From the NCBI RefSeq assembly GCF_001641335.1, contig NZ_LVEM01000003.1:243202-307201 (forward strand): 64,000 nt of DNA, read 5' to 3'. Of this stretch, positions 25,135 through 33,653 are shown piece by piece. The DNA comes from Bradyrhizobium stylosanthis. GTDB taxonomy: Bacteria > Pseudomonadota > Alphaproteobacteria > Rhizobiales > Xanthobacteraceae. The position numbers and the translations under genes are program-made. Under the pieces are notes generated by a model. The model was not told the origin of the DNA and did no database searches. It was given only the letters and a program-made list of their open reading frames with translations. Position 1 is the stretch's first letter; each line of letters begins with the position of its first letter.

Positions 25135-25599
25135 TCAGCGCGGGATCACGGCAGTTGCCTCGATCTCGACGCGCGCTGCTTTCTCTACGAGACGGACCAC
25201 CTGAACCAGTGCCATTGCCGGATAATGTGCGCCGAAGATGGCACGGTAGATCTTGCCGAGCTCCTTCAGGTTGGTGAGGTACTCCTCCATGTCCACGACG
25301 TACCAGGTCAGGCGCACTAGGTGCTCGGGCCCGGCGCCGGCCTCGGCCAGGATCGCGGCGATATTGCTCAGGGTCTGGGCGACCTGCGCGACGAAGCCGG
25401 CCGCGAGACGCTCCTTGGCATCCCAGCCGATAACGCCGCCGGTGACGACGATTCGTCCTTCGGCGGCCATGCCATTGGCATAGCCCTTCGGCATCGGCCA
25501 GCCGGAGGGCTGCAGCACTTGCGCGCCCCGGCTTGTGTCGTCTTCGGCTGCGGTCGGCAGCACCGTGAGCTGCGGACCTTTCGGCGTCGTCACGGACAA
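25135..25599 (-). CDS. RidA-family enamine/imine deaminase
   Basis: This 154-residue RidA/YjgF-like protein contains VTGGVIGWDAKERLAAGFVAQVAQTLSNIAAILAEAGAGPEHLVRLTWYVVDMEEYL and the C-terminal KAARVEIEATAVIPR, with the family Arg. RidA proteins hydrolyse reactive enamine/imine intermediates and release ammonia. Placed right after the CoA ligase of an aminoaromatic-type pathway, it may deaminate the ring-opened enamine product (inference). The start is probably TTG 25599 with AAGGA 9 bases upstream; GTG 25593 is possible. Confidence 0.88.
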   Translation of the reverse strand: MSVTTPKGPQLTVLPTAAEDDTSRGAQVLQPSGWPMPKGYANGMAAEGRIVVTGGVIGWDAKERLAAGFVAQVAQTLSNIAAILAEAGAGPEHLVRLTWYVVDMEEYLTNLKELGKIYRAIFGAHYPAMALVQVVRLVEKAARVEIEATAVIPR

Positions 25600-25614
25600 T
25601 TCTCTATCCTTCTC

Positions 25615-27306
25615 TCATTCTGCCGCGACGCCCGAAGACGTCGCTGCGGCCTGCGCCAGTTGCCGCAGGGCAAAGCGCTTCAACTTGCCGGTCTCGGTCT
25701 TCGGAAGTTGCATTACGAACTCGATTGCGCGCGGATATTTGTAAGGCGCGATCTCGCGTTTGACATGTTCCTGCAACGCGGCGACGAGCTGAGCGTCCGG
25801 CGTCACGCCGGGTGCGGCGATGACATAGGCCTTCACGATCATGCCTCGCGCCTCATCAGGCGCTCCGACCACGCCGCACTCGACGACAGCGGGATGCGTC
25901 AGCAGCGCTGCCTCCACATCCGTACCGGCGATATTATAGCCCGCCGAAACGATCATGTCGTCGGAGCGCGACTGGTACCAGAAATAGCCGTCGCTATCCA
26001 TCAGATAGGTGTCGCCGGTGATGTTCCAGCCGTTCTGCACATATTTGCGCTGACGCTCGTCGGAGAGATAGCGGCAGCCGGTCGGCCCGCGTACGGCGAG
26101 TAGCCCCATGGTCCCGGGCGGCACGTCGTTGCCTGCCTCGTCGACGATCTTCGCTTCATAGCCCGGCACCGGCTTGCCCGTGGCGCCCGGGCGGATCTCG
26201 TCCTCGGTTGCGCTGATGAAGATGTGCAGCAGCTCCGTCGAGCCGATGCCGTCCATCAGTTTGATTCCGGTGGCCTTGAGCCAGGCATCGAATGTCGGCT
26301 TTGGCAATGTCTCACCAGCGGAGACGCACTTCCGTAGCGAGGAGATGTCGCGGCCGACGAGCTTGCCGATCATCGCCCGATACGCGGTCGGCGCAGTGAA
26401 GCAGACCGTGGTCTTGTACTGCTCGATGGCGCCCAGGATGTCGTCCGGCGTCGTCTTCTCCAGCACCACGAACGAAGCGCCGATATGCATGGGAAACAGC
26501 ACGCCGCCGAAGCCGAAGGTGAAGGCGAGCGGCGCAGAGCCGATGAAGCGATCGTTCTGCCCGGCCCGCAGGATGTTGCGCGCATAGCCGTCGCAGACCG
26601 CCAGCATATCCCGATGGAAATGCATCGTACCCTTGGGATCACCCGTCGTGCCCGACGTGAATGCGATGAGGCAGATATCGTCCGAGGCGGTATCGACGGC
26701 CGTGAACTCGGGGCTGGCATCCGCGACCAGCGCCTCGAGCGAATCCGGCGCGCCGCTCCCCCAATAAACGACGTGCTTGAGGCCGGGCGCGGCCTGCTTC
26801 GCCTTCTCCATCTCGTCGGCGAGCTTTCCGTCGCAGAGCGCCAGCGATATCTCCGCCTTCTGGATCGGGTAGGACAGCTCCTTTGCGCGCAGCAGCGGCA
26901 TCGTCGCCACGCAGATGCCACCGGCCTTGATCACCGCCAGATAGGTCGCAACCATCATCGGATTGTTGGCGGAGCGCAGCAGCACGCGCCCGCCAGTCAC
27001 CAGGCCCAACTTGCCGACCAGCACATTGGCGATGCGATTCACCAGCGTCTGCAGCTCGCGATAGGTGAAGCTCACGGCGGGACTGATGACGCAAGGCGCA
27101 TCGCCGTGGCCCTGCTCGACCCAGCGGTCGAGGAAATAGCTGACGCAGTTCAATCGAGGGGGATAGTGCAGCTCCGGCCGCGTAAAGATGAATTCAGGCC
27201 AGAGCTCGCGCGGAGGCAGATGCTGCCGCGCGAATGGGTCGACATGGGCCGTCGCGGCGTTGCCGTCATGCGAGCCCGTCAGTTGCACCTTGGCGGCGTT
27301 GGCCAT
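25615..27306 (-). CDS. Benzoate/2-aminobenzoate-CoA ligase-type AMP-dependent ligase
   Basis: This 563-residue adenylate-forming enzyme has the P-loop FTSGTTGDPKGTMHFH (about 225), motif GIGSTELLHIFISA (about 345), the ITGDTYLMDSDGYFWYQSRSDD hinge, and C-terminal PKTETGKLKRFALRQ with the catalytic Lys. The N-terminal PPRLNCVSYFLDRWVEQGHGD is typical of benzoate-CoA ligase relatives. It activates an aromatic acid as its CoA thioester. With the bifunctional monooxygenase at 31-33.5 kb and RidA, 2-aminobenzoate (anthranilate) or salicylate is the best substrate guess. A conserved operator copy lies 52 bp upstream. Confidence 0.9.
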   Translation of the reverse strand: MANAAKVQLTGSHDGNAATAHVDPFARQHLPPRELWPEFIFTRPELHYPPRLNCVSYFLDRWVEQGHGDAPCVISPAVSFTYRELQTLVNRIANVLVGKLGLVTGGRVLLRSANNPMMVATYLAVIKAGGICVATMPLLRAKELSYPIQKAEISLALCDGKLADEMEKAKQAAPGLKHVVYWGSGAPDSLEALVADASPEFTAVDTASDDICLIAFTSGTTGDPKGTMHFHRDMLAVCDGYARNILRAGQNDRFIGSAPLAFTFGFGGVLFPMHIGASFVVLEKTTPDDILGAIEQYKTTVCFTAPTAYRAMIGKLVGRDISSLRKCVSAGETLPKPTFDAWLKATGIKLMDGIGSTELLHIFISATEDEIRPGATGKPVPGYEAKIVDEAGNDVPPGTMGLLAVRGPTGCRYLSDERQRKYVQNGWNITGDTYLMDSDGYFWYQSRSDDMIVSAGYNIAGTDVEAALLTHPAVVECGVVGAPDEARGMIVKAYVIAAPGVTPDAQLVAALQEHVKREIAPYKYPRAIEFVMQLPKTETGKLKRFALRQLAQAAATSSGVAAE

Positions 27307-27357
27307 CGCACGCTCCTTTCAGCATGGAAAGCACCCGGCAGCACTATCTGGAAAACA

Positions 27358-27371
27358 TTTTAGGCTTAAAA
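27358..27371. promoter_or_regulatory. Putative MarR operator copy 1 (CoA ligase promoter)
   Basis: TTTTAGGCTTAAAA followed by CAATTTGGCGC. It is one of six similar sites in the 27-36 kb region and lies 52 bp upstream of the leftward ligase start. Confidence 0.7.
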
Positions 27372-27453
27372 CAATTTGGCGCAATAGGGGATTTTGGGCA
27401 TCCCGTGCTTTTTCCTGCGGCAAAAGGGAATTGGCGGCCGGCGTGGGGCGGGC

Positions 27454-27945
27454 CTAGGGCCGCCTGCGCGCGGCCGACTTTTGTGCGGACGCCTTGGTCT
27501 TCGCGAGGAGGCGCATCAGCTCGCGCACGTCCTTCGGCGTCAGGTCGGCGAAGAGGTCGGCGATCCAGGTCTCGTGCTCGGCAGCCATCCTGCGGAACTC
27601 GGCACGCCCAAGCTTGGTAAGGCGGATCACCTGGACGCGGCGGTCGGTCTCCGAAGTGCGGCGGTCGAGATGGCCCGATTCCACCAAGCGTTCGACGAGA
27701 CCGGTGACGTTGCCATTGGAGACCATCATGCGCTTGGAGACATCGGACAGCGTCATGCCATCCGGCGCCTTGTCGAGCTGCGCCATCAGATCGAAACGGG
27801 GCAGCGTGACGTCGAACCGCTGGCGCAGCCGGCCGCGAACCTCACCCTCGATCAGCGTCGTGCAGGTGAGGAGCCGCAACCACAGCCGGAGCTCTTCGGC
27901 ATGGTCCTCCGGCGTCTCGACGGCCTTGGTCTCGGAATCAAGCAT
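27454..27945 (-). CDS. MarR-family transcriptional regulator
   Basis: This 163-residue winged-helix protein has TLIEGEVRGRLRQRFDVTLPRFDLMAQLDKAPDGMTLSDVSKRMMVSNGNVTGLVERLVESGHLDRR split between dimerisation and DNA-binding helices, the MarR hallmark wing with DRR, and a C-terminal dimer helix. MarR proteins in aromatic-CoA pathways (BadR, HbaR-linked, FerR-like) are released by the acyl-CoA. It is the only regulator in the 25-41 kb block, and an operator copy lies about 52 bp upstream of its own start, suggesting autoregulation. It is the likely reader of all six sites (inference). Confidence 0.9.
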   Translation of the reverse strand: MLDSETKAVETPEDHAEELRLWLRLLTCTTLIEGEVRGRLRQRFDVTLPRFDLMAQLDKAPDGMTLSDVSKRMMVSNGNVTGLVERLVESGHLDRRTSETDRRVQVIRLTKLGRAEFRRMAAEHETWIADLFADLTPKDVRELMRLLAKTKASAQKSAARRRP

Positions 27946-27996
27946 CTGATGCAGTCACTGACGGCAGGCATTGGCGCCGGCGCGGACTCCCCAACG

Positions 27997-28010
27997 TTTT
28001 GAGCTTCAAA
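27997..28010. promoter_or_regulatory. Putative MarR operator copy 2 (marR promoter)
   Basis: TTTTGAGCTTCAAA followed by TAAATCGGAGC, in the 277-bp gap between the divergent marR and ABC binding-protein genes. Confidence 0.68.
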
Positions 28011-28065
28011 TAAATCGGAGCCGGCCGCAAGTCCAAAGCTGCAGCAATCGACCGCATGCCGATTT

Positions 28066-28079
28066 CTTTAGGCTTCAAA
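28066..28079. promoter_or_regulatory. Putative MarR operator copy 3 (binding-protein promoter)
   Basis: CTTTAGGCTTCAAA followed by TAATTGGCGCG. It lies 69 bp from copy 2 and about 145 bp before the rightward ATG 28223. Confidence 0.68.
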
Positions 28080-28222
28080 TAATTGGCGCGCCGCTTGCAT
28101 GCTCACCGTGCCGCGGGATGGCGACGTCTTGAGCTTGCTTGCCGCGAGCGCCATCATCGGCATAAGCTTCGATTGGAGTACGCGGCTTGCAGCGCAAGCC
28201 CTGATGTCACGAGGGACAGATC

Positions 28223-29401
28223 ATGAAAATGCAGTCGACCTTGGCCGCAGCGACCTTGCTGCTCGGCACCGCCGCTATGAGCCCCGCCCTCGGCCAGGAG
28301 AAGATCAAGCTCGGGGTGATCGTGACCCTGTCGGGGCCGGCCGCAGCGCTCGGCCAGCAGGTTCGCGACGGCTTCGCACTTGCGGTGAAAGACCTCGGCA
28401 GCAAGATGGGCGGCCGCGATGTCGAGGTCGTGGTGGTCGACGACGAGCTCAAGCCGGACGCGGCAGTGACCAAGGTCAAGGGCCTTCTGGAGCGTGAGAA
28501 GGTCGACTTCGTGGTCGGCCCGATCTTCTCCAATATCCTCCAGGCGATCCACCGGCCCGTGACGGAATCGAAAGTGTTCCTGATTAGCCCCAATGCCGGG
28601 CCGTCGACCTTTGCCGGCAAGGACTGCAATCCGTTCTTCTATGTGACGTCGTACCAGAACGACCAAGTCCACGAGATCCTCGGCAAGGTCGCACAGGATC
28701 GCGGCTACAAGCGCATGTACCTGATGGTGCCGAACTATCAGGCCGGCAAGGATTCGGTCGCGGGCTTCAAGCTCGACTACAAGGGCGAGATCGTCGAAGA
28801 ATCCTACATGCCGCTGAACACGCTGGACTTCCAACCGGAGCTGTCCAAGATCTCCTCGCAAAAGCCCGATGCGCTGTTCACGTTCATGCCGGGCGGCCTC
28901 GGCGTCAATCTGGTCAAGCAGTACCGCCAGGCGGGCCTTGCCGACACCATTCCGGTGCTCTCGGCATTCACGGTCGACGAGTCGACACTGCCGGCACAGC
29001 AGGACGCCGCGGTCGGCATGTTCGGCGGCGCCAACTGGGCGCCCAATCTCGACAATCCCCAGAACAAGAAATTCGTCGCGGCCTATGAGGCCGCCTACAA
29101 TGGCGTACCCGGCACCTATGCCTTCCAGGCCTATGACGCTGCGATGCTGATCGACAGCGCCATCAAGGGCGTGAAAGGCGACCTTTCGAACAAGGATGCC
29201 GTCGGAGCCGCACTGAAGAAGGCGGACTTCACCTCGCTGCGCGGCGCCTTCAAGTTCAACACCAACGGCTATCCGATCCAGGACTTCTACCTGACCAAGG
29301 TCGCCAAGCGTCCGGACGGCAAGTTCCAGACGGAGATTGTCCAGAAGGTCTTTGAGAATTACGGCGATCGCTATGCCAAGGATTGCAAGGCGGCGAACTA
29401 A
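28223..29401 (+). CDS. Branched-chain-amino-acid-type ABC transporter binding protein
   Basis: This 392-residue periplasmic binding protein of the LivK/HAAT (Peripla_BP_6) family has a signal peptide ending near ALG-QEKIK, then LGVIVTLSGPAAALGQQVRDGFALAVKDLG, VVVDDELKPDAAVTKVKGLLEREKVDFVVGPI and a C-terminal FQAYDAAMLIDSAIKG. Relatives next to aromatic degradation genes bind benzoate-like acids. No permease or ATPase genes are adjacent, so it must work with remote ones. An ATG with GAGGGAC upstream was used. Confidence 0.92.
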   Translation: MKMQSTLAAATLLLGTAAMSPALGQEKIKLGVIVTLSGPAAALGQQVRDGFALAVKDLGSKMGGRDVEVVVVDDELKPDAAVTKVKGLLEREKVDFVVGPIFSNILQAIHRPVTESKVFLISPNAGPSTFAGKDCNPFFYVTSYQNDQVHEILGKVAQDRGYKRMYLMVPNYQAGKDSVAGFKLDYKGEIVEESYMPLNTLDFQPELSKISSQKPDALFTFMPGGLGVNLVKQYRQAGLADTIPVLSAFTVDESTLPAQQDAAVGMFGGANWAPNLDNPQNKKFVAAYEAAYNGVPGTYAFQAYDAAMLIDSAIKGVKGDLSNKDAVGAALKKADFTSLRGAFKFNTNGYPIQDFYLTKVAKRPDGKFQTEIVQKVFENYGDRYAKDCKAAN

Positions 29402-29430
29402 GCCGAGCGTCGCGTCAAGGGAGGACTTCA

Positions 29431-29889
29431 ATGAGCAGCGAAATCACCGGCATCACGCGGGCTAACGAGGGGATCCAGGGTATTTCCTGGAACATTCTCG
29501 GCCAGACCTATGTGCCGAAAAGCAAAACCGAGCACAGCTTCTCGTGGCACGCGACTTTGCCGCCCGGCACGTTCGTGCCGCCGCACATCCATCCCGACCA
29601 GGACGAATATCTCTACATGCTGGAGGGCAAGCTCGATTTCGTGCTCGGGAATTCGGAATCGCAGGCAACTGCAGGCGACCTGATCCGGCTCGGCATGGGT
29701 GTACCACACGGCATCTTCAACAAGTCGGAGCAGACCGCCAAAGTGCTGTTCTGGGTGTCGCCGACCAAGAAGCTGTTCGACCTGTTCTGGGGCCTGCACA
29801 ACATGAAGGAGCAGAAGCCCGAGGACGTGGTGGCGATGGCCGCCGAGTTCAACATCCACTTCCTGCCGCCGCCCCCCGGCGCCGGCTAA
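29431..29889 (+). CDS. Cupin-domain protein
   Basis: This 152-residue single-cupin protein has motif 1 PPHIHPDQDEYLYMLEGKLDF (the metal-binding His/His/Glu pattern) and motif 2 GDLIRLGMGVPHGIFNKSE with the last His. It may be a dioxygenase, an isomerase or a ligand-binding protein; the sequence does not decide. It starts 29 bp after the binding-protein stop with a GGGAGG site, so it is co-transcribed and probably part of the aromatic-acid regulon. Confidence 0.86.
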   Translation: MSSEITGITRANEGIQGISWNILGQTYVPKSKTEHSFSWHATLPPGTFVPPHIHPDQDEYLYMLEGKLDFVLGNSESQATAGDLIRLGMGVPHGIFNKSEQTAKVLFWVSPTKKLFDLFWGLHNMKEQKPEDVVAMAAEFNIHFLPPPPGAG

Positions 29890-29898
29890 CGCCAAGCC

Positions 29899-31149
29899 CT
29901 AGGCGCGCACCGCCGCAAGTCCCGGGACAGCGGCGAAGCCAGCCTTGGTAGCATAGCCCCGCACGATCGCTTCGCGCTGGGAATAGCTGAGGACGTTGTC
30001 GACATTGTCGAAGCCGTCGGGCGCAAGCTGCTCGACGGCATCGATGACGCCTTCAGGACCGCCGCGCCTGTTGGAGCGGACGATGTCCGCGGTCATCGGC
30101 AGACGCTTCTTCTCGTACTCGAGCAACGCCTGGCGCGGATGTTCGGCGCGCACCAGCGCGTCCGCAAGGCAGCGTGCGTCGAGGATCGCCTGCGATGCGC
30201 CGTTGGAGCCGACCGGATACATGGGATGCGCGGCGTCGCCGAGCAGCGTGACGCGCCCGGATGACCAATAGGGCAAGGGATCGCGGTCGCAGGTCGGATA
30301 TTCGTAGAATTCCGGCGTTGCCGAGATCAGGCTCTTCACGTCGATATAGGGCACGGAGAAGCGCGCCACGTGCGGCATCAGCTCCTCGCGGCGACCCGGG
30401 CGCGACCAGTCCTCCTTGCGCGGCGGCGGGGCATTGCCCTCGCCGACCTTGACCAGCACCGCCCAATTGGTCAGCCGGCTCGCGGGGCTCGAACCCTCCG
30501 CGATCGGATAGATCACCACCTTGGCATTGAGGCCGCCGGCCACGATCATCGATTTGCCGGTCAGGAACAACGGCCAATCGCGCGCACCACGCCACAGCAT
30601 CAGGCCATTCCAGCACGGCGGCCCCTCGTTCGGGAACAACGTGTCGCGGACCCGCGAATGGATGCCGTCGGCGCCGATCAGGATATCGCCCCGCGCGGTA
30701 TGGATGTGCGCGCCGGTGCGATCGAAGAAATAGGCGGTGACGCCGCCCTCGTCCTGCGTGAAAGCGCCGAGCCGGCAACCGGTGTGGATGAGGTCCTCGC
30801 CGAGCCGCTCCTCGACGGCACGATGGATGACACCCTGAAGGCGGCCACGGTGGATCGAGAATTGCGGCACGTCGTGGCCGGCGTCGATGCCGCGGGCTTC
30901 ACGCCAGACCTCCTGGCCATGGCGATTGAGATAGTAGAGCTGGTCGGTGCGGATCGCGACGTCGTCGAGCTTCTGGAGCAGGCCGAGACCCGCGAGCTCA
31001 CGCATCGCATGAGGCAGCGTGTTGATGCCGACACCGAGCTCGCGGATGGTCTCGGCCTGTTCGAAAATCTCGCATCCGATGCCGCGCGAGCGCAGCATCA
31101 AAGCCGTGGTGAGACCTCCGATACCGCCACCGACGATAATCGCCTTCAT
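29899..31149 (-). CDS. FAD-dependent monooxygenase (PhzS / hydroxybenzoate hydroxylase-like)
   Basis: This 416-residue class A flavoprotein has the N-terminal dinucleotide motif IIVGGGIGGLTTALMLRSRG, a DG-type motif ILIGADGIHSRVRDTLFP, and the FAD ribityl motif GRVTLLGDAAHPMYPVGSNGASQAILDA. It hydroxylates an aromatic ring with NAD(P)H and O2. I chose ATG 31149 because the conserved beta-strand begins there. It is encoded after the bifunctional monooxygenase-reductase on the same strand (55-bp gap) and is probably under the same operator. Confidence 0.9.
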   Translation of the reverse strand: MKAIIVGGGIGGLTTALMLRSRGIGCEIFEQAETIRELGVGINTLPHAMRELAGLGLLQKLDDVAIRTDQLYYLNRHGQEVWREARGIDAGHDVPQFSIHRGRLQGVIHRAVEERLGEDLIHTGCRLGAFTQDEGGVTAYFFDRTGAHIHTARGDILIGADGIHSRVRDTLFPNEGPPCWNGLMLWRGARDWPLFLTGKSMIVAGGLNAKVVIYPIAEGSSPASRLTNWAVLVKVGEGNAPPPRKEDWSRPGRREELMPHVARFSVPYIDVKSLISATPEFYEYPTCDRDPLPYWSSGRVTLLGDAAHPMYPVGSNGASQAILDARCLADALVRAEHPRQALLEYEKKRLPMTADIVRSNRRGGPEGVIDAVEQLAPDGFDNVDNVLSYSQREAIVRGYATKAGFAAVPGLAAVRA

Positions 31150-31204
31150 CGCCCTTACTCCACTCGAAATACGCCAGGCAATGGGGTTAACGTCGCACGG
31201 GCGG

Positions 31205-33556
31205 TCACTCCGCCGCAAGCGGCTTTGTCGCCTCCGCCTTGAGCTCGGCCCGGGTCTTGGGCTTAGCCTTAATTCTCAGCTCCTCGAGATCCTGCCGGTC
31301 GCGCACGCTGTTGCGGAAAATCTGATCCTTTCCGGGAAGGTATTGCGGCGGGCAAAACGCCTCGTCCGCGCCGTACCAGGCCGCCGCCCTCATGGTGAAG
31401 GAGGGATCGACCAGATGCGGCCGCCCGAGCGCGACGAGATCGGCCCGCCCGGCCGCCAGGATGGTGTTGGCCTGATCCGCGGTCGTGATGTTGCCGACGC
31501 ACATGGTGGCGACGCGCGCCTCGTTGCGGACCTGGTCGGAGAACGGCGTCTGGAACATGCGGCCATAGACCGGCTGCGAATCGCGCACGGTCTGCCCGGT
31601 CGAGACGTCGACAAGATCGACGCCCGCCTCGGCGAAGGCACGCGCGACTGCAACCGCATCGTCCCCGGTGATGCCGCCGTCCGCCCAATCGGTGGCCGAG
31701 ATACGTACCGACATCGGCTTGTGCGACGGCCAGACCGCGCGCAAAGCCTCGAAGATCTCGAGCGGGAAACGCAGACGATTCTCTAGAGAGCCGCCATACG
31801 CGTCCGTCCTGGTGTTCGTCAGCGGCGAAATGAAGCTTGCGAGCAGATAGCCGTGGGCGCAGTGCAGCTCGAGCATATCGAAACCGCAGCGCGCGCCGCG
31901 CTCGGCCGCCGCGACGAAAGCGTCTCTCACCGCGTTCATGCCGGCACGATCGAGCTCGCGCGGCACCTGACTGTCAGGGAAATAGGGCAGCGGCGATGCC
32001 GAGACCACGTCCCAGCCGCCCTCGTCCAGCGGCCGGTCCATGCCGTCCCACATCAGCTTGGTCGCGCCCTTGCGGCCGGCATGGCCGAGCTGCAGGCAGA
32101 TCTTTGCAGCCGAATTGCCGTGGACGAAATCGACGATGCGCCGCCAGGCCGTCTCCTGCTCGTCGTTCCACAGGCCCGCGCAGCCGGGCGTAATCCGTGC
32201 GTCGCGGCTGACGCAGGTCATTTCCGTGAAGATGAGGCCGGCGCCGCCGATCGCGCGGGATCCGTAGTGCACGAGATGGAAATCACCCGGCACGCCCTCC
32301 TTCGCCGAATACATGCACATCGGCGACACCACCGCGCGGTTGGCAACTGCCATCTCGCGCAGGCGGAACGGCTGGAACAGCGGCACCATCGGCCTTTTTG
32401 TGTCGACGTCAAAACCGCTGTCGCGAACCTGCCTTGCGAAAGATTGCTCGACCTCGGCCACAAAATCGGGCGCGCGAAGTTTCAGATTGTCGTAGGTGAT
32501 CGCCTTCGAGCGCGTCATCACGCCAAAAGCGAACTGCACGGGGTCGAAATCCCAGAAACGATCGACGTGTTCGAACCAAACCAGCGAAACGTCGGCGGCG
32601 TGCTGGGTCTTTTCAACCTCCTCGCGGCGGCCGTGCTCATAGACGTCCAGCGCCGCCTTGATGCTGGGCGCCTTCTCCATGGCCTCAGCCAGCGCGATCG
32701 CATCTTCCATCGCAAGCTTGGTGCCGGAGCCGATCGAGAAATGCGCGCTCGCCTTGGCGTCGCCAAGCAGCACCATGTTGTCCTTGACCCAGCGCTTGCT
32801 GCGGATCATCGGGAAATTGCGCCACATCGAGCGGTTGGTCAGCAGCTTGTGGCCATCGAGGAACCAGCCGAAGATCTCGGCCATCCGCGCGGCGGACTGC
32901 GTCTCGTTCAGTCCGGTCAATCCTGCCCGCTCGAAGGTCTGCGGATCGGTCTCGAAAATCCAGGTCGAGTGCCCGGCCTCATACTGATAGGCGTGGGCGA
33001 TGAACGGCCCCCACTCGGTTTCCTGGAAGATGAAGGTGAAGGCATCAAGCGGCTTGGTCGATCCCATCCAGGCGAACTTGTTGGCACGGAGATCGACTTC
33101 CGGCTGGAAGTGTTCAGCATATTTCTCGCGAAATCGGCTGTTGACGCCATCGGCGACCAGGATGAGATCGGCGTCGGCGAAACGGGACTCGTCGTCGATA
33201 TCCACTTCGAAATGCAGGCTGACGCCGAGTTCGCGGGCCCGCTCCTGCAGAATCAGAAGCAGCTTCTGCCGCGAGCAGCCGCAAAAGCCATTGCCGCCCA
33301 CCCGGTGCACCGTGCCGCGGAAATGCACGGCAATATCGTCCCAATAGGCGAATTCCTGGGTGATGCGGCGGTAGCTCGGCAGATCGTGCTTCTCGAAATT
33401 ATCGAGCGTCGCATCCGAGAACACCACGCCGAAGCCGAACGTGTCATCGGCCCGGTTGCGCTCGTACACGGTGATGTCGGCGCCAGGTCGCTGCTTCTTC
33501 AGCAGGATCGCCGCATAAAGACCCGCAGGTCCGCCACCGATGATCGCGACTTTCAT
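31205..33556 (-). CDS. Bifunctional salicylyl-CoA 5-hydroxylase / 2-aminobenzoyl-CoA monooxygenase-reductase
   Basis: This 783-residue fusion has an N-terminal class A FAD monooxygenase (about 1-390; VAIIGGGPAGLYAAILLKKQ, VLLGDAKASAHFSIGSGTKLAMEDA) and a C-terminal Old Yellow Enzyme-type domain (about 400-760; ANRAVVSPMCMYSAKEGVPGDFHLVHYGSRA, HCAHGYLLASFISPLTNTR with the His/His pair). This two-domain arrangement is that of Azoarcus 2-aminobenzoyl-CoA monooxygenase/reductase and of salicylyl-CoA 5-hydroxylases. It would hydroxylate and then reduce the CoA-bound ring, bypassing classical ring cleavage. Operator copy 4 lies 35 bp upstream of the start. Confidence 0.92.
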   Translation of the reverse strand: MKVAIIGGGPAGLYAAILLKKQRPGADITVYERNRADDTFGFGVVFSDATLDNFEKHDLPSYRRITQEFAYWDDIAVHFRGTVHRVGGNGFCGCSRQKLLLILQERARELGVSLHFEVDIDDESRFADADLILVADGVNSRFREKYAEHFQPEVDLRANKFAWMGSTKPLDAFTFIFQETEWGPFIAHAYQYEAGHSTWIFETDPQTFERAGLTGLNETQSAARMAEIFGWFLDGHKLLTNRSMWRNFPMIRSKRWVKDNMVLLGDAKASAHFSIGSGTKLAMEDAIALAEAMEKAPSIKAALDVYEHGRREEVEKTQHAADVSLVWFEHVDRFWDFDPVQFAFGVMTRSKAITYDNLKLRAPDFVAEVEQSFARQVRDSGFDVDTKRPMVPLFQPFRLREMAVANRAVVSPMCMYSAKEGVPGDFHLVHYGSRAIGGAGLIFTEMTCVSRDARITPGCAGLWNDEQETAWRRIVDFVHGNSAAKICLQLGHAGRKGATKLMWDGMDRPLDEGGWDVVSASPLPYFPDSQVPRELDRAGMNAVRDAFVAAAERGARCGFDMLELHCAHGYLLASFISPLTNTRTDAYGGSLENRLRFPLEIFEALRAVWPSHKPMSVRISATDWADGGITGDDAVAVARAFAEAGVDLVDVSTGQTVRDSQPVYGRMFQTPFSDQVRNEARVATMCVGNITTADQANTILAAGRADLVALGRPHLVDPSFTMRAAAWYGADEAFCPPQYLPGKDQIFRNSVRDRQDLEELRIKAKPKTRAELKAEATKPLAAE

Positions 33557-33590
33557 GGGAGCCTCGCCAATTCAACCGGCCACGAAACTA

Positions 33591-33604
33591 TTTTAAGCCT
33601 AAAA
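33591..33604. promoter_or_regulatory. Putative MarR operator copy 4
   Basis: TTTTAAGCCTAAAA followed by TAATTTCGCGC. It is the most symmetrical of the six copies, 35 bp upstream of the bifunctional monooxygenase start. Confidence 0.72.
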
Positions 33605-33653
33605 TAATTTCGCGCAAGTCCCCGTCGACGGCGTGGCCGCATGAAAAGCCGAC

